From the NCBI RefSeq assembly GCF_002399615.1, contig NZ_DHDZ01000038.1, forward strand, positions 41,079-67,373: DNA of 26,295 bases. The letters run 5' to 3'. How positions within the stretch are numbered: position 1 is the stretch's first letter; the number at the start of each line of letters is the position of its first letter. The position numbers were made by a program, and so were the translations under genes. The notes under the pieces were generated by a model, which had not been told where the DNA came from, made no database searches, and worked only from the letters and a program-made list of their open reading frames with translations. Below are positions 6,839-13,255 of this stretch, in pieces. Source of the stretch: Pedobacter sp. UBA4863. Its GTDB lineage: Bacteria > Bacteroidota > Bacteroidia > Sphingobacteriales > Sphingobacteriaceae.

Positions 6839-8776
6839 TTAATGTTGTACATCGTGCACCTCCAATTTTCCGTATTTCTTCAATTCGTATTCTTTAGACA
6901 TCAAAAAGATAAGCGGTGTAACCAATAAAATATGAGTTGATGAAGTTAAAACCCCGCCAATCATAGGCAGTACAATGGGTTGCATTACATCTACGCCCAC
7001 ACCTGTAGCCCATAACACGGGTATCAATCCAAATAACGATACGCAAACCGTCATCAATTTTGGGCGTAAACGTTTAGCCGCTCCATGCACCACATATTCA
7101 CGCAAATCTTCTTTGGTAATTGTTTCACTAGAATTTCCTTTCAGTTTAATCAACTGCTGCATGGCATCATTCAAGTAAATCACCATTACAATACCCGTTT
7201 CTACCGCAATACCAAACAATGCAATAAAACCTACAGCTACTCCTACGGATAGGTTAACGCCCCAGAAATAAATCATGTAAGCGCCACCAATTAAGGCAAA
7301 CGGTACGGTAATTAAACTTAAAAAAGCTTCTCTAACAGAATGGAAAGCGAAATAAAGCGAAAAGAAGATAATGATCAATACTACTGGCGCAATCCACATT
7401 AAGGTTTGCTGACCTCGAATTAAGTTTTCGTACTGTCCGCTCCATTCCAAAAAATATCCTTCTGGTAAAATTCCATCTTTCTTATTCAATTGCTCCATCG
7501 CCTCTTTTACGGTACTTCCCAAATCTCTATCGCGAACGTTGAACATCACCGCACCACGCAAGATGGCATTGTCAGAGCTAATCATGGGCGGCCCATCTTC
7601 AAATTTCACATCGGCTACTGCCGAAAGCGGAATTTCTCCAAATCCCTGCGATTGCAAAGGAATACGCTGAATTTGTTCTACGCTGTTACGGTAGTCTTGC
7701 GCCAAACGAACACTAATCGAAAAACGCTGACGACCTTCAATGGTATTGCCGATACTTGCACCACCCAAAGCTGTTTCTACCACTTGGTTTACATCGTCGA
7801 TATTTAAACCGTAACGGGCTAGTTCCCCTCTTTTAATATCGACAGCTAAATATTTTCCACCAGTAATGGGTTCTACAAATAAATCGCTTACTCCTGGCGT
7901 ACCTTCTAAAGCCGCTTTCACTTTCTCCGAAACTACGGCAATGGTATCTAAATTTTGTCCGAAAACTTTAATGCCCACATCGGTACGAATACCCGTAGCC
8001 AACATATTTATACGGTTAATGATAGGTTGTGTCCAGCCATTTACCACTCCAGGAATTTGCAGTTTCGCATCCAATTCGGTAATAATATCCTTCTTGGTAA
8101 TCCCTTCACGCCATTCGCTTTTTGGCTTCAAGGTAATAATGGTTTCAATCATGCTAATGGGCGAATTATCTGTTGCAGTATTTGCCCTTCCTGCTTTACC
8201 CAACACTTTATCTACCTCTGGCACCGATTTAATAATCTTATCTTGCACCTGCAAAATCCGCTTTGCCTCTGCATTAGATACATCTGGCAAGGTTACTGGC
8301 ATAAACAAAATACTCTGCTCGTCTAATGGCGGAATAAACTCTGTACCCAAATTTTTCAACAACGGAATAGTAATTAGCAGAGCAACTAGATTAATTGCGA
8401 TAGTTGTTTTACGCCATTCTAACACCTTTCTAATAATGGGTTCGTAAACTTTTTCTAAAAATCTATTTACCGGATTAGCGTTATCTGGCTTAAATTTTCC
8501 TTTCATAAAAAAGGAAATAAGTACTGGAGCCAAGGTAATTACCAATAAAGCGTCCACAATCATGATAAACGTTTTGGTATAAGCCAAGGGATGAAACAAT
8601 TTGCCCTCTTGCCCAGTAAGCATAAATACAGGCAAAAAAGATGTAATAATAATTACGGTAGCAAAAAACACCCCCCTAGACACCTGCTTGCTAGATTTCG
8701 TTATAATTGCCAACCGCTCTTCTTCGCTAATCCAGTCTGGTTCTTTGCGAAATCTATTTTTTAACCAATTTTTCAT
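6839..8776 (-). CDS. cusA: CusA-type Cu(I)/Ag(I) RND pump, C-terminal part (TM5 onward)
   Basis: A 645-residue protein matching CusA from the loop after TM4 to the end. It starts in a charged cytoplasmic stretch (MKNWLKNRFRKEPDWISEEE), then TM5-TM6 (GVFFATVIIITSFLPVFMLT...). The three periplasmic methionines of the CusA metal site are present: Met159 in LFMPVTLP, Met209 in SPISMIET and Met258 in RINMLATG. Their spacing of 50 and 49 residues equals Met573/623/672 of E. coli CusA. TM10 has the conserved acid (GIAVETGIVMVIYL), and RPKLMT carries the conserved lysine. This points to Cu(I)/Ag(I) rather than Zn/Co export. The part expected at its N-terminus is the separate ORF at 9136-10437; a 359-base repeat-rich gap lies between. 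Either the two chains reassemble or the pump is broken. ATG 8776 is the first usable start after an in-frame stop. Confidence 0.88.
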   Translation of the reverse strand: MKNWLKNRFRKEPDWISEEERLAIITKSSKQVSRGVFFATVIIITSFLPVFMLTGQEGKLFHPLAYTKTFIMIVDALLVITLAPVLISFFMKGKFKPDNANPVNRFLEKVYEPIIRKVLEWRKTTIAINLVALLITIPLLKNLGTEFIPPLDEQSILFMPVTLPDVSNAEAKRILQVQDKIIKSVPEVDKVLGKAGRANTATDNSPISMIETIITLKPKSEWREGITKKDIITELDAKLQIPGVVNGWTQPIINRINMLATGIRTDVGIKVFGQNLDTIAVVSEKVKAALEGTPGVSDLFVEPITGGKYLAVDIKRGELARYGLNIDDVNQVVETALGGASIGNTIEGRQRFSISVRLAQDYRNSVEQIQRIPLQSQGFGEIPLSAVADVKFEDGPPMISSDNAILRGAVMFNVRDRDLGSTVKEAMEQLNKKDGILPEGYFLEWSGQYENLIRGQQTLMWIAPVVLIIIFFSLYFAFHSVREAFLSLITVPFALIGGAYMIYFWGVNLSVGVAVGFIALFGIAVETGIVMVIYLNDAMQQLIKLKGNSSETITKEDLREYVVHGAAKRLRPKLMTVCVSLFGLIPVLWATGVGVDVMQPIVLPMIGGVLTSSTHILLVTPLIFLMSKEYELKKYGKLEVHDVQH

Positions 8777-8895
8777 TGAGTTACAAGTTTTAAGTTCTTT
8801 GCTGTAAGCGGCAGAACCTTTTAATTTTTTATTTGAAAAGCATTTTCAGCATTCCATCGTTTACCTCAGTCCCGCTATTCGTTACTAGTTTTTGT

Positions 8896-8910
8896 CTTCA
8901 ACAAGCTCAG
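8896..8910 (-). repeat. Second copy of the CTGAGCTTGTCGAAG repeat core
   Basis: On the minus strand this reads CTGAGCTTGTTGAAG, one change from the copy at 2728-2742. It lies inside the gap splitting cusA. Confidence 0.55.
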
Positions 8911-8980
8911 ACTTAAAAACTCTTCACTACTATCGGGTTTATTTTACAAAAGCCTTTGCTAAGCACTTAGCCAACATTGC

Positions 8981-9065
8981 CGTCATTGCGAGGCACGAAG
9001 CAACCCTAATGCGAAAGTTGTTTACTAGCGATACTTGTAAGATTGCTTCGTTCCTCGCAATGACG
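8981..9065. repeat. CGTCATTG palindromic element, copy 3 (85 bp)
   Basis: Arms CGTCATTGCGAGG and CCTCGCAATGACG are perfect, followed by the inner pair CACGAAGCAA / TTGCTTCGT (one extra base). It belongs to the same terminal CGTCATT...AATGACG type as copies 1, 2, 4 and 5 but has GCGAGG arms, so it is a sub-family. It lies between the two CusA ORFs. Confidence 0.85.
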
Positions 9066-9080
9066 AAAACCTTTAGATCT

Positions 9081-9172
9081 CCATCATCGATCTTCCAACT
9101 TTCGGTCTTCCGGACTATCAACTTCCAAACCTCCGTCATCGGTCATCCGCCTTCGGACTTCCACCCCCAACC
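9081..9172 (-). repeat. Degenerate GGAAGTCCGAAGG/GATGACGG short-unit repeat
   Basis: On the minus strand this stretch is a string of related words: GGAAGTCCGAAGGCGGATGA, CCGATGACGGAGG, TTTGGAAGTTGATAGTCCGG, AAGACCGAAAGTTGGAAGATCGATGATGG. It is purine-rich and built from GGAAG, CCGA and GATGA units. It overlaps the last codons of the CusA N-terminal ORF, whose final residues (GGGSPKADDR) are clearly repeat-encoded and foreign to the pump. Confidence 0.6.
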
Positions 9173-10437
9173 ACCTCCGCGTACCGTTCCGACAAATGTT
9201 TATAAGCATTCTCGCTCATAATAATGCCATTATCTACAATTACACCAATAGCCAAAGCAATACCCGTTAACGACATAATGTTCGAACTAATATCAAACGC
9301 ATTTAATAAAATAAAGCTAGCAGCAATAGTTATCGGAATTTGTATAATAATACTTACTGCACTACGCCAATGAAACAAGAAAACAATTACAATTAAAGAC
9401 ACTACGATCATTTCTTCAATCAATGTAGTTTTAATAGAATCTACCGATTCGTTGATCAATTCACCACGATCGTAAACAATATCAAATTTTACTCCTTTTG
9501 GTAAACCTTTCGCTACTTCTGCCATTTTAGCTTTTACCCTATCAATTACCTCTGCGGCATTTTCGCCATAACGCATTACTACTATTCCACCAACTCTTTC
9601 TCCTTCGCCATCTTGGTCAAAAATACCTAAACGCGTTTCGCCAGTCATCTGTACGGTAGCCACATCCGCAATACGAATAGGCGTACCATTTTGGTTCTTT
9701 ACCGGAATATTAGCTATTTCCTCTATCGACTTTAAATAACCCGAAGTTTTAATAATGTAGCCAATGTCGCTCATCTCAAACTTTCTACCACCGGCTTCAT
9801 TATTATTACTTCTAACGGCAGCAATTACCTGAGGCACCGTTAATTGATAGAACAATAATTTATTCGGGTCTATTGCAATTTGATACTGCTTTTGAAAACC
9901 ACCAAATGAGGCTATTTCGCTTACACCAGGCACTTGTTGCAATGCAAATTTCACGTACCAATCTTGTATGGCACGTTGCTCGCCCAAATCGGTGTCTGGT
10001 GCATCTAAAGTGTACCATAGTACGTGTCCTACACCCGTTCCGTCTGGGCCTAACTGTGGCGTAGCACCATCAGGCAATGTTTTAGAAATTGTGCTAATTC
10101 TCTCCAACACACGTTCTCTAGCCCAATAAACATCTACATCATCTTCAAAAATAACATAGATAAAGCTCATGCCAAACATGGAAGAACCACGCACATATTT
10201 AATTTTAGGAATACCTTGTAAATTGGTTACCAATGGATAAGTTACCTGATCCTCTATCAATTGAGGCGAACGTCCCATCCACTCTGTGAACACAATTACT
10301 TGGTTCTCGGACAAATCTGGAATGGCATCTATTGGATTTTTCTTTACCGCAAAAATGCCCCAAACAAATATCCCAATGGCCAGCACCAACACGATAAATC
10401 GGTTGCGCATAGACCAGTCAATAATTTGATGTACCAT
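9136..10437 (-). CDS. cusA: CusA-type Cu(I)/Ag(I) RND pump, N-terminal part (TM1 to TM4)
   Basis: A 433-residue protein equal to the first 40 percent of a CusA/CzcA pump (family length about 1,040). It has TM1 (RNRFIVLVLAIGIFVWGIFA), the typical KKNPIDAIPDLSENQVIV, the whole first periplasmic loop, TM2-TM3, and TM4 with TGIALAIGVIVDNGIIMSEN. Asp402 in IVDN corresponds to the proton-relay aspartate of TM4 in CusA. The pump sequence continues through NAYKHLSERYAEV, then runs into GGGSPKADDR and TGA at the edge of a repeat. The remainder of the pump restarts 359 bases on. No internal stop or shift is seen inside either half. The split falls in a cytoplasmic loop, which is the place most likely to tolerate two chains. 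ATG 10437 fits the family N-terminus (MVHQIIDWSMRNR). Confidence 0.87.
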   Translation of the reverse strand: MVHQIIDWSMRNRFIVLVLAIGIFVWGIFAVKKNPIDAIPDLSENQVIVFTEWMGRSPQLIEDQVTYPLVTNLQGIPKIKYVRGSSMFGMSFIYVIFEDDVDVYWARERVLERISTISKTLPDGATPQLGPDGTGVGHVLWYTLDAPDTDLGEQRAIQDWYVKFALQQVPGVSEIASFGGFQKQYQIAIDPNKLLFYQLTVPQVIAAVRSNNNEAGGRKFEMSDIGYIIKTSGYLKSIEEIANIPVKNQNGTPIRIADVATVQMTGETRLGIFDQDGEGERVGGIVVMRYGENAAEVIDRVKAKMAEVAKGLPKGVKFDIVYDRGELINESVDSIKTTLIEEMIVVSLIVIVFLFHWRSAVSIIIQIPITIAASFILLNAFDISSNIMSLTGIALAIGVIVDNGIIMSENAYKHLSERYAEVVGGGSPKADDR

Positions 10438-10474
10438 TTGAAAATTATTACCCTCTTTCTTTTCAATATTAGCA

Positions 10475-10586
10475 CGTCATTTCGACAGCCCGCTCCGACC
10501 ATTCGGAGAAGTACGACGAGAAATCTGTAAGCAACAAGCGCTATCAAACAGATTTATCTTCGTCCTTCCTCCGCATCGAAATGACG
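10475..10586. repeat. CGTCATTT palindromic element, copy 4 (112 bp)
   Basis: Ends CGTCATTTCGA and TCGAAATGACG are perfect complements. Inner sequence includes GAGAAATCTGT and ACAGATTTATC. It is longer than copies 1 and 2. It fills the gap between the HMA protein gene and the start of CusA; here the ATGACG end runs into a stop after three codons (ATG ACG TGC TAA) and is not used as a start. Confidence 0.8.
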
Positions 10587-10595
10587 GCAACATAA

Positions 10596-10949
10596 CTAAT
10601 GCGACTTCACAGTTTTACCAGTACGGTCGTATTTACAACAGCCTGGTAACTTTGCATATACTTCATCAGTAGCTTTTGCTTTATCGGTATCATGACCTAA
10701 AGCAGCAATTTTTTGATGGATAGCATTTTCGTCCAACTTCTTTTTGTCGTAGGCAACAGTTAAAAACTTTGTGGTCTTATCCCACTCTGCCGAAGTAATT
10801 GCAGAATCTTTTTTCAAACCTTTTTCGATACGATTTTTACACATTCCGCAGTTACCTAATACTTTAATTTTGTCGGTTTTTGTTTGTGCAAAAGCAGCAG
10901 CACCTAACATTGTTAAAACAGCTACCACAGTCATTTTAAATAATTTCAT
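10596..10949 (-). CDS. Periplasmic HMA-domain copper-binding protein
   Basis: A 117-residue secreted protein. The signal peptide is MKLFKMTVVAVLTMLGAAAF with cleavage near FAQ-TK. The mature part is one heavy-metal-associated (ferredoxin-like) domain with the ligand loop LGNCGMCKNRIEKGL (Cys34, Cys37). The usual HMA pattern is GMxCxxC, so here the Met sits between the cysteines. A second cysteine pair is near the end (KLPGCCKYDRTG). CopZ/MerP-like proteins carry Cu(I) by such cysteines. With an export signal it probably hands copper to the CusBA pump in the periplasm. It lies between the HYC_CC_PP gene and CusA, all on the minus strand, with palindromic repeats on both sides. Confidence 0.82.
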   Translation of the reverse strand: MKLFKMTVVAVLTMLGAAAFAQTKTDKIKVLGNCGMCKNRIEKGLKKDSAITSAEWDKTTKFLTVAYDKKKLDENAIHQKIAALGHDTDKAKATDEVYAKLPGCCKYDRTGKTVKSH

Positions 10950-11063
10950 GATAATTTTAAATTGCGTTGATGGTAAAATGAGGCAAAGCCAACTTTACTA
11001 ACAACAGGTTAAATAAATAAGAATTTGATTTTTTGGCTTAAAGCCGACGGGACTATACGCTAT

Positions 11064-11141
11064 GTCATTTCTAATGTATCTGAGAAACCTAGCTCATTAA
11101 CTAACGAAGAGACTTCTCCTCCCGATGGTCGTCGGAATGAC
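11064..11141. repeat. GTCATTT palindromic element, copy 5 (diverged)
   Basis: Ends GTCATTTC and GGAATGAC still pair with one G-T step, and inner GAGAAACCT / AGACTTCTC resembles the GAGAAATCT / AGATTTCTC of copies 1 and 2. Arms are more decayed than in the other copies. It lies between the HYC_CC_PP gene and the HMA gene. Confidence 0.65.
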
Positions 11142-11165
11142 GGCACACAGAAAAGAAAGAGGGTA

Positions 11166-11564
11166 TTATATTCTGTAAGTACAGTTTTTGATAAAAATAG
11201 GCGTTAGCTGTCCTAGAGGAGGCGCATTGCTTCTGGCTTCTTGAGAAATAACCTTAGTAACTGGCAACAAATAATTTTCTGTCGGCTTAAGCGTAGGTAC
11301 TACAAAAACAGATTGTTCGAATTTGTAAATCTGTACGTTTGTTTGCTGTGCCTGATCTACCTTAGCCAAATGCTGTACATCTTTGCAACAACCATTTTTG
11401 GCGCTACCCTTTTTCTCCATGCCGCAGAAATCACAAGCATGTTTTTTATCTTGGATAAGGCTCCAATCGGCCAGTTCGCCCATACAATAATGAAGATTCA
11501 CCCCAGCTCCGCTAGCTACCGCCAGATAGAAAAATGCCATGAATGTTAAAAGAATTTTCTTCAT
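11166..11564 (-). CDS. HYC_CC_PP family protein
   Basis: A 132-residue exported protein of a small Bacteroidota family named for three motifs, all present here: HYC in GVNLHYCMGELADWSL (residues 25-27), CC in NGCCKDVQHL (59-60) and PP in SNAPPLGQL (115-116). A further pair, CDFCGM (Cys44, Cys47), precedes the CC. The N-terminus MKKILLTFMAFFYLAVASGA is a signal peptide or signal anchor. The family has no proven function that I know of. The many Cys/His/Met residues and its place at the head of this copper efflux locus suggest metal binding in the periplasm, which is inference. It is the first minus-strand gene of the locus, divergent from the glycerol-1-phosphate dehydrogenase gene. Confidence 0.8.
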   Translation of the reverse strand: MKKILLTFMAFFYLAVASGAGVNLHYCMGELADWSLIQDKKHACDFCGMEKKGSAKNGCCKDVQHLAKVDQAQQTNVQIYKFEQSVFVVPTLKPTENYLLPVTKVISQEARSNAPPLGQLTPIFIKNCTYRI

Positions 11565-11692
11565 TACTCGACAAAGATGTAGAAAAAGTTAGAAAGGTTT
11601 TTATATAATTTTAGAAATCTGTTATAAAATTGAGATTGACGATGGTATATATGCGGTCATTTCTTTTCTTTGCTTTCTATTTTTAGGAACAC

Positions 11693-11708
11693 AACATTTC
11701 AAAATGTT
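11693..11708. promoter_or_regulatory. 16-base palindrome between divergent operons
   Basis: AACATTT and AAATGTT are perfect inverted arms with a CA centre. It lies in the 237-base gap between the copper locus (minus) and the araM operon (plus), 17 bases before the predicted -33 element of the latter. It could be an operator. Such A/T-rich palindromes can also occur by chance. Apart from this and the promoter at 11725, I see nothing else in the gap. Confidence 0.3.
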
Positions 11709-11724
11709 TTTCTTTAACTTATTA

Positions 11725-11756
11725 TTTGTTTTATTTTTTTAAAAATCGTTTATTTG
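11725..11756 (+). promoter_or_regulatory. Predicted Bacteroidetes-type promoter of the araM operon
   Basis: TTTG at 11725-11728, 20 bases, then TTTATTTG at 11749-11756, which matches the -7 consensus TAnnTTTG at five of its six defined positions. Spacing is within the usual range and the ATG follows 45 bases later. Confidence 0.45.
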
Positions 11757-11801
11757 AGAAACAAAATCAAATTAAACTATTTAAAAAAATCAACCTTATA
11801 A

Positions 11802-13139
11802 ATGTCTAAAGTAGCCACCGCGTTAGAATCTGCCAACGAAACCAAAGCCTTAATTATTAGCAAAGAAGCATTATTTCAAGCTTCCAATTTATTTAAAGAA
11901 CAATTCCCCAATCAAACAGCCATCATTATTGCCGACACCATTACTTACGGTGTTTTAGGGAAACAAATCGAAACACAATTTAACGAAAAAGGCGTACAGC
12001 AACTTGAACCATACATTTATACCGACCCTGAATTGTATGCCGAGTATAAATTTGTGGACGAGCTAGTGGCTGTCTTAAAAACACATCAGGCAATTCCGGT
12101 AGCTGTTGGCTCTGGCACCATCAACGATTTAACCAAATTAGCCGCCCATCTTACTAATCGCCCTTACATGTGTGTAGCAACCGCAGCTTCTATGGATGGC
12201 TACACCGCATTTGGTGCTTCTATTACCGCTAATGGCGCAAAACAGACATTTAATTGCCCAGCACCACAAGTCTGCTTGGCAGATACCACTATTTTAAGTG
12301 CCGCTCCTACAGCGATGACTGCATCGGGCTATGCCGATTTATTTGCTAAAATTACGGCAGGTGCCGACTGGATTTTTGCTGATGCCCTAGGTGTTGAACC
12401 CATAGACGAAACTGCTTGGTCTATTGTACAAGATGGCTTACATGAAGCATTGGCCGACCCAAAAGGGACAAGAAACGGAGAAATAACAGCGGTTACACAA
12501 TTAACCGAAGGATTAATGCTGGGTGGATTTGCAATGCAGTGGTCAAAATCTAGCCGTCCAGCATCTGGAGCCGAGCACCAGTTTAGCCATTTATGGAATA
12601 TGGAGCACCACCTAAACAATGGCGAACACGTTTCGCACGGTTTTCAGGTAAGTATAGGTACTTTAGCTATTACCGCCTTGTACGATGTGGTATTGAAAAC
12701 CGACTTCGAAAACTTAGATATTGAAGCCGCCCTAAAACAATGGCCTACAAAAGAAGAACTTAAAGAACAATCGTTAGCCATTTTTAAGGATACCGATTTC
12801 CCAGAGATTGGCCTACAAGAAACTGCCGCAAAATACATTGATCATCAAGAATTAGCACAACAATTACAAACTTTAAAAGATAACTGGAGTAGTATTAAAG
12901 CTAGGTTAGCCAAACAAATCATCCCTTTTGAAGAAGCTAAAACCCGCTTGGCTACTGTTGGCGCTCCTACCGAACCAGAACACATCGGTATTACCAAAGA
13001 AAAACTGAAAGAAACATTTATTAGCGCACAATATATTAGAAGAAGATTTACGATACTTGACGTTGCGGTAAGAACAGGCTATTTAAACCAGTGGCTCAAC
13101 CAACTTTTCGGAAAAGATGGCATTTGGAAAACCGCTTAA
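11802..13139 (+). CDS. araM: sn-glycerol-1-phosphate dehydrogenase (AraM type)
   Basis: A 445-residue member of the iron-type alcohol dehydrogenase superfamily that interconverts dihydroxyacetone phosphate and sn-glycerol 1-phosphate with NAD(P)H in the cytoplasm. Family motifs are clear: AVGSGTINDLTK (nucleotide-binding, residues 101-112), VATAASMDGYTAFGASI (125-141), and the metal ligands Asp179 in ASGYADLFAK, His259 in SGAEHQFSHLW and His279 in HVSHGFQVSIG. G1P is the archaeal lipid enantiomer; in Bacillus subtilis AraM makes G1P, and araM there neighbours araL, a HAD phosphatase. The same pairing exists here, with a GlpT-type transporter in between. It is the first gene of a three-gene plus-strand unit behind a predicted promoter. 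Direction of the reaction in this organism is not known. Confidence 0.88.
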   Translation: MSKVATALESANETKALIISKEALFQASNLFKEQFPNQTAIIIADTITYGVLGKQIETQFNEKGVQQLEPYIYTDPELYAEYKFVDELVAVLKTHQAIPVAVGSGTINDLTKLAAHLTNRPYMCVATAASMDGYTAFGASITANGAKQTFNCPAPQVCLADTTILSAAPTAMTASGYADLFAKITAGADWIFADALGVEPIDETAWSIVQDGLHEALADPKGTRNGEITAVTQLTEGLMLGGFAMQWSKSSRPASGAEHQFSHLWNMEHHLNNGEHVSHGFQVSIGTLAITALYDVVLKTDFENLDIEAALKQWPTKEELKEQSLAIFKDTDFPEIGLQETAAKYIDHQELAQQLQTLKDNWSSIKARLAKQIIPFEEAKTRLATVGAPTEPEHIGITKEKLKETFISAQYIRRRFTILDVAVRTGYLNQWLNQLFGKDGIWKTA

Positions 13140-13152
13140 AATAGCCTACAAA

Positions 13153-13180
13153 AAAGATTAAACCCAACAAGTTAATCTTT
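13153..13180. other. Intergenic hairpin between araM and the transporter gene
   Basis: Nine-base arms AAAGATTAA (13153-13161) and TTAATCTTT (13172-13180) with a 10-base loop, 13 bases after the araM stop. No T tail follows, so I think it tunes message stability or partial termination inside the operon. Confidence 0.4.
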
Positions 13181-13255
13181 AATGATAAACCAACGATTAA
13201 TAAACCCAACCAACCAAACCCTCATTTAGGCAATTGAAGACACTAAATATAAAGT

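Larger units (their letters stand above)
8777..9135. other. Repeat-filled gap interrupting the cusA coding sequence
   Basis: No convincing gene lies in these 359 bases. From left to right there is a short A/T-rich stretch, a one-mismatch copy of the CTGAGCTTGTCGAAG repeat (8896-8910), a CGTCATTG-type palindrome (8981-9065) and most of a degenerate CTTCC/CGGAC repeat (9081-9172). The 66-codon frame at 8939-9139 overlaps the upstream stop by ATGA but is made of repeat sequence. The gap corresponds to the TM4-TM5 cytoplasmic loop of the pump. Confidence 0.8.

Noticed and set aside
7866..8447. A 193-codon plus-strand frame opposite the CusA C-terminal part, with another at 7490-7807.
   Set aside because: They lie antisense to highly conserved pump coding sequence and have no domain, signal or start context; long antisense frames are common opposite such genes.
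8939..9139. 66-codon frame between the two CusA halves, overlapping the stop of the N-terminal half by ATGA.
   Set aside because: It is composed almost wholly of palindromic and degenerate repeat sequence and resembles no protein family; it is an accident of the repeats.
5325..10586. An insertion sequence or integron as source of the copper locus.
   Set aside because: No transposase, integrase, attachment site or target duplication could be seen; the repeats are short and non-coding.
5325..11141. The recurring palindromes as a CRISPR array.
   Set aside because: Copies are 1-2 kb apart, vary in length, lie in gene gaps and have no unique spacers or cas genes.
11565..11640. A promoter for the copper locus (minus-strand CATCTTTG near 11580).
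   Set aside because: It is one base off the -7 consensus, has no -33 element at normal distance and would leave almost no leader before the ATG at 11564.
13153..13180. The intergenic hairpin as a full terminator ending transcription after araM.
   Set aside because: It has no T tail, and the next gene is on the same strand with a related function, so I listed it only as a hairpin.
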